Assembly: GCA_025353725.1 (NCBI GenBank)
Contig: JANXOF010000072.1
Span: forward strand, 1 to 63,735
Reading direction: 5' to 3'
DNA: 63,735 bases
DNA from: Polyangiaceae bacterium
Lineage (GTDB): Bacteria; Myxococcota_A; Polyangia; Polyangiales; Polyangiaceae
Made by a program: the position numbers and the translations under genes. Below, piece by piece: positions 58,250-63,735 of this stretch (within the stretch, counting starts at the first letter, position 1; each line of letters opens with the position of its first letter). Below the pieces are notes generated by a model that worked only from the letters and a program-made list of their open reading frames with translations, searched no databases and was not told the origin of the DNA.

Positions 58250-58370
58250 CGCGCCACTCGCAATCTCATAAACCGCGTCAACCTCGGGTCGTCCTTTCCA
58301 ATTTTCCGACAAACCTGCGCTTCGAGCGGAGTCTTACGCAACCATCAGTGGCGACCGCGCAAGCCAGATG
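58250..58370 (-). repeat. diverged duplicate segment, copy 1
   Basis: On the minus strand this encodes GLSENWKGRPEVDAVYEIASG and resembles GLSELPNQNPASNAVYELTSG encoded at about 60370-60440. Several positions and the spacing are conserved, so both derive from one family. An in-frame stop precedes this copy. From 58370 to 58690 no gene is supported. Confidence 0.45.
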
Positions 58371-58685
58371 AGTTGCGAGCTGGCGGCGTTGCCTTTGTTG
58401 ACACTCAAAGTGAACGCCGGACCGGAAAAGCCGGACGCCTTGGCGTATCCGAAATCCGTTATGTGGATCACATGAAATTTTTACCGCGTTCATTGCTGGA
58501 GTGTAGTTCAACATGTTGGCTCGGGCGCGCGATCGAGTTTAGAGGTTATTCGAGCCGCAACTAGATTCGCAGACGTTAGGGTATACGCTTCCAAGCGTTC
58601 TGAGCGCCCCGGCGTCACGCGCATCGTCATCTCGGCGTAGCCTACGTGCGCGCGCTTCCACACCTGGCGCGTCGGCACGTGGCAA

Positions 58686-58935
58686 GTGATGCTTTGCCAC
58701 ATGCCGGAACCGAAAAGCTCCGAAGAATCGATGGCCCGCATGACGGCCTACCTCGGCGGACGCTCGGTGCTCAAGCGCACCCTAGCCTCGCGGCTCGACC
58801 TCGTGCCCATGCTCCCCACGGGCTTGCCCTTCGGCGTGCTCGCGGCCGTCGGCGCGCGGCTCGCCCTTTCCGTCGATGCCGTACCTCGGTCGCGACGTGC
58901 TAAGCGAGCAGCGCTGTCCGCGTCGGATTTGATCG
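58686..58935 (+). pseudogene. N-terminal fragment of an Xre/DUF2384-type antitoxin
   Basis: SMARMTAYLGGRSVLKRTL, then DLVPMLPTGLPFGVLAAVGARLALS and RAKRAALSASDL match the N-terminal and middle part of Xre/MbcA/ParS-type antitoxins. The C-terminal toxin-binding domain is absent: the frame runs into antisense of another remnant. A C-terminal piece of this family occurs separately near 43.9 kb. Confidence 0.5.
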
Positions 58936-58939
58936 GAGC

Positions 58940-59258
58940 GGTGATCGGATACTGTTTGGCGAGCGCATCGCAGTCGACCCGAACCGAAAGCTTTGCCGGC
59001 GCGGGGTCGCTCGCAGTTCCTGCAATATGAGCGGTCAGCGCGAGGTCGGCGGTTGCCATGCCGGTCCGGAATGCGCCGGAAGGCGTCGTTCGACACGAGC
59101 TCGAGAGGCTTACATCGAAGACGAACTTCGTCCCTTTTTCCGGGACCGACGCCGCGTCGGACCGAACGCCGCCCACCACCGGTGCGACCGCGAGCTCGCC
59201 GTTCAGGTGAAGCCAGAGGATCGAGACTGGCAAATAAGCCTCGAGTTCGGAGGAGAGC
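58940..59258 (-). pseudogene. remnant of an unidentified beta-rich protein
   Basis: A frame reads TVAVTLSSELEAYLPVSILWL, VFDVSLSSSCRTTPSGAFRT and ADLALTAHIAGTASD, a beta-strand-rich pattern of secreted proteins, but without start, signal or known family. Flanked by antitoxin and AbiEii remnants. Confidence 0.35.
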
Positions 59259-59259
59259 G

Positions 59260-59893
59260 TTACCGCGACCGTCCCCAATTCGCTCGGCTTCGCGGAGCGA
59301 AGCTCTCCCACAGTGCTGCGAGCATCATGGGGAGTGGGGCGAGTGGAAACTGACCGAGCAGCCATGCCAGAATCCCCGGATCTATGCCTGCGTCCTTCTG
59401 CGAGGCTAACTCCAGATCCGCTTCAGGTGGGTAGCCCAATCGGTCAAGAAAAAGCAGGTCGACGAGATCTCGGGGCTCGGAGCGCGACAGAAGACACGTC
59501 AGCTTTGAGGCGCGCAAGTTCGTCAGCGATTCGAGAGCGACCGTTTCGAGCGAGTCACGTGGCTCAGGAGGCGACGTCGATTCGTACACCGCGTCGAGTT
59601 CGAGGGAGCCGGTCGCGGTGACCACGTTCGCGCGGATGAGCGTCCCGGCGTCGCGAACCAGAACGATCTTCGCGTCCGTGCTTCGAGCGATCTCAGGAAA
59701 ATCGCGCACGAGCGAGCGCACGTCTTCGGGGCGGCGGCACACCAGGTCGACGTCGCGCGATAGACGGGTGTCCGAGGTGCGCGCCGCTCAACGCGGCCCC
59801 ACCGCCGAGTGTACACGGAACGCGCTCCTGGCAGGCGCGGAGGACCGCGAGGACCTCGCCCGAGACTACGCGAGCGTCGAACTTGCTAAACAT
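59260..59893 (-). pseudogene. AbiEii-type nucleotidyltransferase (toxin-like), frameshifted
   Basis: Starts at ATG 59893, overlapping the antitoxin stop. The first frame gives LRACQERVPCTLGGGAALSG (nucleotidyltransferase GG/GS region). An extra C in the run at 59766-59768 shifts the frame; removing it gives HLGHRLSRDVDLV, the metal-binding motif, and the rest follows (LRASKLTCLLSRSEPRDLVD, DPGILAWLLGQFPLAPLP). Corrected length is 633 bases. AbiEii-type proteins act in abortive infection or toxin-antitoxin systems. The last 15 residues differ from the usual end. Confidence 0.72.
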
Positions 59894-60202
59894 ATCTAGC
59901 TTCGAACGGCGGCCACGCGGGTTCGGGCATTCGGAGTAGGTACGCCCACATTTCGCGCGCGCTTCCCAGGTAGCGAACGAGACTGGGCCAAAGTTGACGG
60001 TCTCGCTCACAGTGACGAAGAGCCAGACGTCGCGGGTATTCGCCTCGCGAAGGAGAGCCCCCATCCAGTACGCGCGCTCTTCGAGATCCGGTGACGCGAG
60101 ATGCGCGCGCAGATCCGCAACAGTCCCATCCGTCCAGAACAGGAAGTACGGGCGAGCGTCATCGCGAAGAAGGTCCAGCGTCGTTGGGCCGAGTCGGGCC
60201 AT
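59886..60202 (-). pseudogene. putative antitoxin partner, frameshifted
   Basis: From ATG 60202: MARLGPTTLDLLRDDARPYF, then HLASPDLEERAYWMGALLRE. Near 59996-60003 one base is missing; adding it continues as LWPSLVRYLGSAREMWAYL to a TAG stop that overlaps the toxin ATG. Corrected length is 318 bases (105 residues). This short helical protein typically precedes AbiEii-like genes. With its partner it forms a decayed two-gene cassette. Confidence 0.65.
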
Positions 60203-60229
60203 GCATTGGAAATCTAACACGGCGACGAG

Positions 60230-60480
60230 GCTTTACCCTCGCGATCCGTCCGTTGTCGCAGAGCCACGCCAACACGGGCCCTCCCTTGTCAGCGATGTAC
60301 GCCGCGCTCCGCAATGGGCTCACGTTTCCTGCCGTTTTCGACCACTGAAGAATCGCTCCCTTGAGCGAGCCACTCGTAAGCTCGTAGACCGCGTTAGACG
60401 CTGGGTTTTGGTTCGGAAGTTCCGACAAGCCTCCAGTGGGAGCAAGTTCCTCCGCAGCGATCGGTGGAGACGCAACGGGA
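60230..60480 (-). pseudogene. diverged duplicate segment, copy 2
   Basis: Encodes GLSELPNQNPASNAVYELTSG and AYIADKGGPVLAWLCDNGRI before running into the antitoxin's 5' region. Related to the segment at 58250-58370. No start or family recognised; probably a truncated gene. Confidence 0.4.
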
Positions 60481-60520
60481 GGCGACCGCTACGCCTCCAG
60501 CGCTTGCGCAGCGAGGCCGG

Positions 60521-62107
60521 TCAGCGGCGAACCACGCGGCGCCACACGGTGATTCGAAGTGCTTCGGCGACTCCGTCGCGGCGCCAAGGGGCTTGGGGGC
60601 GCGCAGATATGGCGACGGCCTGGCCCATCCTGCGAATTTCGTAGTCCGCGGCTTGGACGGCTTCTTCCATGCGCGAAAAGCGTTCTTTCGGCTTCTCGTC
60701 GACGCTAACCTCCCACATTTTGCCGCGCGCACCACGTTTCAACACGACGATCTCACTCGGACGACCCGCGCGTCGTTCGAAGTGAATGCCCACGCCATGA
60801 CGCCCCAACGAAAACCAGGCGTTCGCCGAAATCGCACGCACCTCGGCGTCGGTACGGAGCGTAAGCGGGTCGAACGCGGCGGCGCGCGCTTGGATTTCCG
60901 GCAGCGTGAGCCTGCCCGCCTCGAGCTCGAACCCTTCGTGATCGAAGAGTAACTGCTGCCAGATGCGGGCGGCCTCGGTCACGTCTTCACCTTGCAAATC
61001 GAGGTCGCGTGGGGCGCCGAAGAGCGAGGGCAACGTGCACAAATTTAGTAAAGACACGTCGACGAAATCAAGAATCAAGCAATCGAACTTGCCGGGGAAC
61101 AAGCGTGTTCCACGACCCACGCATTGCGCGTAGAGTCCCTCCGATCGCGTCGGGCGGGCCATGGCGATACACGAAACTCCGGGATCGTCAAACCCCTCGG
61201 TCAGAACACCTACGTTGGTGAGCGCCTGCGTACGACCTTCGCGAAAGTCGAGGAGCGCTTTTGCTCGCGTCTCGCTCGGCATAGCACCGTGGACAATCCC
61301 CGCGGGAACACCAATTCTGTTGAGTGAACGTGCGAGGTTCCGCGCGTGATTTACCGTCACGCAAAATGCGATGGTGCGCCGGTCCCGCGCGAGTTCTTGA
61401 ATAGACCGCGCGACCAGTGCATTACGCTCCTCGATGTCGACGGCTTCGGCGAGTTCTTCTTCGCGAAAGTCGATTCCCCCTGGCGCGAGTGTCGTCAGAT
61501 CGGACGCCGTGGATACCCGAAACCCGCGGAGCTTCGCGAGATAGCCGTCGCGAATCATCAACGGGAGCGTGCGCGTATACACGATGCGCTCAAACACCTT
61601 GTCGAGCGCCTTCCCGTCGCCCCTTTCCGTTGTCGCCGTAAATCCGAGCAGCGTTCCGGTCCAGGCGTCGTCGAAGACGCCGAGCTGACGAAGGACGCGA
61701 AGGTTGTCCTCAGCCGCGGCATGGTGACATTCGTCGTAGATGACAAGACCCACGTCGCGACCGCGAATGACTCGGGTGAGTCGCTCCTCGTGAAGCGAAC
61801 GAATGGAGCATACGAGTACCTTGGCGTCCGCGGACGCGCGCACCGCTCCGCGTTCTATCGCGACAACACCGTCTCCTTCCATGGCTCGCTCGAGTTTCTC
61901 GCGGGCCTGGCCGAGGAGCTCCTCACGGTGCGCAAGAACGAGGACCTGCCGACGCGCGAGCCTCGCGAGGTGCGAAAAAATGACGGTCTTGCCGGCTCCG
62001 GTCGGGAGGCAAACGACCATCCGGCGCGTACCACTCCGCCGGGCCGCCAAAACCGCGGCAATCGCTTCGCGCTGGTACGGACGGAGGGTTGGGGTCTCGG
62101 ACGACAC
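60521..62107 (-). CDS. superfamily 2 DEAD/DEAH-box helicase
   Basis: A 528-residue helicase: motif Q region LRPYQREAIAAVL, Walker A PTGAGKT, motif II DECHH, motif III GFTAT, motif V VGVLTEGFDDPGVS and motif VI QCVGRGTR. The layout resembles the SSL2/XPB-like and type III restriction-like helicases without a nuclease. A C-terminal extension of about 150 residues is unassigned. GTG 62107 chosen since the motif Q region begins just after; the longer frame would oppose a small plus-strand gene. Role in DNA repair or RNA metabolism, unspecified. Confidence 0.88.
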   Translation of the reverse strand: MSSETPTLRPYQREAIAAVLAARRSGTRRMVVCLPTGAGKTVIFSHLARLARRQVLVLAHREELLGQAREKLERAMEGDGVVAIERGAVRASADAKVLVCSIRSLHEERLTRVIRGRDVGLVIYDECHHAAAEDNLRVLRQLGVFDDAWTGTLLGFTATTERGDGKALDKVFERIVYTRTLPLMIRDGYLAKLRGFRVSTASDLTTLAPGGIDFREEELAEAVDIEERNALVARSIQELARDRRTIAFCVTVNHARNLARSLNRIGVPAGIVHGAMPSETRAKALLDFREGRTQALTNVGVLTEGFDDPGVSCIAMARPTRSEGLYAQCVGRGTRLFPGKFDCLILDFVDVSLLNLCTLPSLFGAPRDLDLQGEDVTEAARIWQQLLFDHEGFELEAGRLTLPEIQARAAAFDPLTLRTDAEVRAISANAWFSLGRHGVGIHFERRAGRPSEIVVLKRGARGKMWEVSVDEKPKERFSRMEEAVQAADYEIRRMGQAVAISARPQAPWRRDGVAEALRITVWRRVVRR

Positions 62108-62141
62108 GTGAAGCCGAAGAGGGTATAGCGGTGCGAAGACG

Positions 62142-62378
62142 ATGAGCGACTTCAGAATCGACGCGATGGGAAATTGTAAGCTTCCTGACGACCTTAGCCG
62201 CGCGTCCGATGCGAACGTCGAAGACGTCGTCAGACGCGCCGCCGCGTTTTTAGGCTTTGAGACCGTCACGGTCACGCGCGTCGCGAGCGTGCTCGGCGGG
62301 AGCTGTATCGCGAGCACCGACGTCGTGGCGTACGCGTCGGGCGTCCCGATGGTCGTCGCAACACCTCGACTTTATTGA
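62142..62378 (+). CDS. small hypothetical protein
   Basis: A 78-residue frame, ATG 62142, divergent from the helicase by 34 bases. Composition is balanced, with DLSRASDANVEDVVRRAAAFLGF and GSCIASTDVVAYASG. No family or signal recognised. It could be a real small gene or chance; it also opposes the upstream extension of the helicase frame. Confidence 0.35.
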   Translation: MSDFRIDAMGNCKLPDDLSRASDANVEDVVRRAAAFLGFETVTVTRVASVLGGSCIASTDVVAYASGVPMVVATPRLY

Positions 62379-62483
62379 ACGAACAAGGGACTAACACGCG
62401 GTCAGCAATCGCTTGGTGCGAATGAAGCGTACGAAACGCTGTTCGGGATGGCGGGTCGCAAGGGCGCGCACCGGCGCCGCGAG

Positions 62484-63296
62484 CTACGGCGTCTTCACCG
62501 GCGTCTTCACTGGCTTTTTTCCTGGCTTCTTTCCAGCTCCGGGCTTTGCGCCCTTCTTCCCGCCTGCCTTTTTTGGCGGTGTTGCAGGAGTGGGTTCAGC
62601 CGCGTCACTGTTCGCCGCAACGGGCGGGCTGTCTGTTTTCGCAGGCGCTGGTGGAGGGTCGCTTGCGCTCGTTCCGCTTTTCGATGCGCTGTCACTGTCG
62701 CTCTTCGCTTTGACGGTCCCGCCGCCCTCGGCCGTGAGCGTTGCGAGCTCCTTCGCGATCGCGTCGGCCTCACCGTCGTGATAGCCGGCGTGAACGAAGC
62801 GGACTTTTCCGGTCACATCGAGAATGTAGGTGGTCGGCATAGAATCGACCTTCCAACGATTCGCAATCGAGTGTCCGTCATCCCAGCCGATCGGGAACGT
62901 CGCGCCGTTCGACTTTGCGAAATCAGCAACGCCGTCGGACTTATCGTCCACCGAGATCCCTACGACCTGGACCCTGCCGGAGTTTTGCTTCGCGAGCTCC
63001 TCGAGCTTCGGAAAGGACTGCTTACAGGGGCCGCACCAGGTGGCCCAGAAGTCGACAATGGCGACCTGGCCCTGCAGCGAGTCGAGCGTCACTTGCCCTT
63101 TCCCGTTCACCGTCTGGATCGAGAGATCCGGTGCGTTTTTGCCTACTTCGGCCGGACCCGCCTTGTTGTCAGCCCCAGCGGCCGCCGCCGCGCCGGGATC
63201 TTTTGCCGCGGGTTTCCCGCCGCCACACCCGCTCGTTACGCCGACTATTAGCGATAGCCCTGCGGCTGCGCTCACTCGCATTCGGAACCATGCCAT
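62484..63296 (-). CDS. TlpA-like thioredoxin lipoprotein with Lys/Pro tail
   Basis: A 270-residue lipoprotein: lipobox at C24 (GVTSGC) and a short Ala/Gly linker. Residues about 50-195 are a TlpA/ResA-type thioredoxin fold with WATWCGPCKQSF (C88, C91), the insertion VVGISVDDKSDGVADF and the cis-Pro region SMPTTYILD. The last 75 residues are Ser/Asp/Pro then Lys/Gly/Pro-rich (KKAGGKKGAKPGAGKKPGKK), like a histone H1 tail. Probably a periplasmic thiol reductase, e.g. for cytochrome c maturation. The basic tail is unusual. Confidence 0.88.
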   Translation of the reverse strand: MAWFRMRVSAAAGLSLIVGVTSGCGGGKPAAKDPGAAAAAGADNKAGPAEVGKNAPDLSIQTVNGKGQVTLDSLQGQVAIVDFWATWCGPCKQSFPKLEELAKQNSGRVQVVGISVDDKSDGVADFAKSNGATFPIGWDDGHSIANRWKVDSMPTTYILDVTGKVRFVHAGYHDGEADAIAKELATLTAEGGGTVKAKSDSDSASKSGTSASDPPPAPAKTDSPPVAANSDAAEPTPATPPKKAGGKKGAKPGAGKKPGKKPVKTPVKTP

Positions 63297-63454
63297 GCAC
63301 TAAACCTCCACGTGCTTCGAGTGTAGCAAAGGCTTTCAAGCAAGAAGCGAGCGCGTTTGACTGTCCGCCAAAACCACATCAGCGCCAACGCTTCCGTCGC
63401 TATGCCCACCGTCACCACGCCGCGGGTAGCCGAAACGCAGACATCGGACTCTCG

Positions 63455-63735
63455 TCAACGCCGAGACGGCTTCTTCACTGGGGCCACAGGCTTGCGGGCC
63501 GGTGCGATAGGCTTACGAGCCGGTGCGATAGGCTTACGAGCCGGAGCCACGGGCTTCTTCGAGGGCGCGACAGGCTTCTTCGAGGGCGCGACAGGCTTCT
63601 TCGCCGGCGCGACAGGCTTCTTCGCCGGCGCGACAGGCTTCTTCGCCGGCGCGACAGGCTTCTTCGAGGGCGCGACAGGCTTCTTCGCCGGCGCGACAGG
63701 CTTCTTCGCCGGCGCGACAGGCTTCTTCGCCGGCG
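63455..63735 (-). CDS. histone H1-like repeat protein, C-terminal part (right edge)
   Basis: Open to the right edge and ending with TGA at 63455-63457. Encodes heptads APAKKPV, APSKKPV and APARKPI, then VKKPSRR. The composition is that of a DNA-compacting H1-like protein, related in style to the gene at 1232-1495. The start lies outside the window. Between this gene and the TlpA-like gene (63297-63454) nothing else is seen. Confidence 0.75.
   Translation of the reverse strand, partial: PAKKPVAPAKKPVAPAKKPVAPSKKPVAPAKKPVAPAKKPVAPAKKPVAPSKKPVAPSKKPVAPARKPIAPARKPIAPARKPVAPVKKPSRR
63484..63735. repeat. 21-bp coding tandem repeat
   Basis: At least ten units of 21 bases (core ggcttcttcgccggcgcgaca) with only a few variant positions. 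They continue to the window edge. Each unit codes one APAKKPV heptad on the minus strand. Confidence 0.9.

Noticed and set aside
63484-63735. CRISPR or satellite array at the right edge
   Set aside because: Contiguous 21-bp units code APAKKPV heptads in an open frame; no spacers.

Overview
The window is GC-rich bacterial chromosome, most likely from a myxobacterium (Myxococcota, probably Polyangiales). This is inferred from content: two eukaryotic-type Ser/Thr kinases, a tandem-FHA protein, two histone-H1-like Lys/Ala/Pro proteins, many lipoproteins with Asp/Ala/Gly/Ser-rich linkers, and frequent GTG/TTG starts with 4-bp stop/start overlaps. No rRNA, tRNA or CRISPR array was seen.

Region 1 (1-42 kb) is mostly intact, orderly genes. 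It opens with the C-terminal part of a kinase and an H1-like protein. An operon on the minus strand follows: nucleotidyltransferase, ABC ATPase, lipoprotein solute-binding protein and two permeases, with a metallophosphoesterase divergent from it. Next come an APC permease, a 5'-3' exonuclease divergent from a membrane-anchored Ser/Thr kinase, glucose-6-phosphate isomerase, a TPR protein and a FHA protein. The glyoxylate-shunt pair (malate synthase, isocitrate lyase) leads into a small protein coupled to a thioredoxin-like protein. Further on are FabH, several lipoproteins (one with a long Pro-Gly-Ser repeat tail and a possible c-di-GMP-type riboswitch leader), MscL, a Tat amine oxidase, a patatin, 6-phosphogluconate dehydrogenase and carbonic anhydrase. 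A RIO-type kinase with a long repeat tail overlaps a 2OG-Fe(II) dioxygenase. A surface block follows: two tandem outer-membrane-barrel-like proteins, two paralogous lectin-like lipoproteins and a polysaccharide deacetylase.

Region 2 (about 43-60.5 kb) is a decayed accessory island. It holds short fragments of unrelated genes (HsdR N-terminus, a copy of part of the window's own Ada/AlkA gene, an NHL repeat, antitoxin pieces), a glycosidase-like lipoprotein, and an IS3-family element whose transposase is split by a group II intron. It also holds two IS91 transposase remnants and an antitoxin/AbiEii-type pair in which each gene carries one single-base frameshift. Intact genes inside it are an MFS drug-type exporter, the Ada/AlkA glycosylase coupled to an Ogt methyltransferase (alkylation repair), and a few lipoprotein or regulator genes.

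Region 3 (60.5-63.7 kb) returns to ordinary genes: a superfamily 2 helicase, a TlpA-like thioredoxin lipoprotein with a basic Lys/Pro tail, and the 3' end of a second H1-like repeat protein that runs off the right edge.

The observations most worth following are the RIO kinase/dioxygenase coupling, the intron that interrupts the IS3 transposase and whose removal restores the frame, the fragment graveyard with a partial copy of the repair gene, the decayed AbiEii-type pair, and the GEMM-like leader of the repeat lipoprotein.
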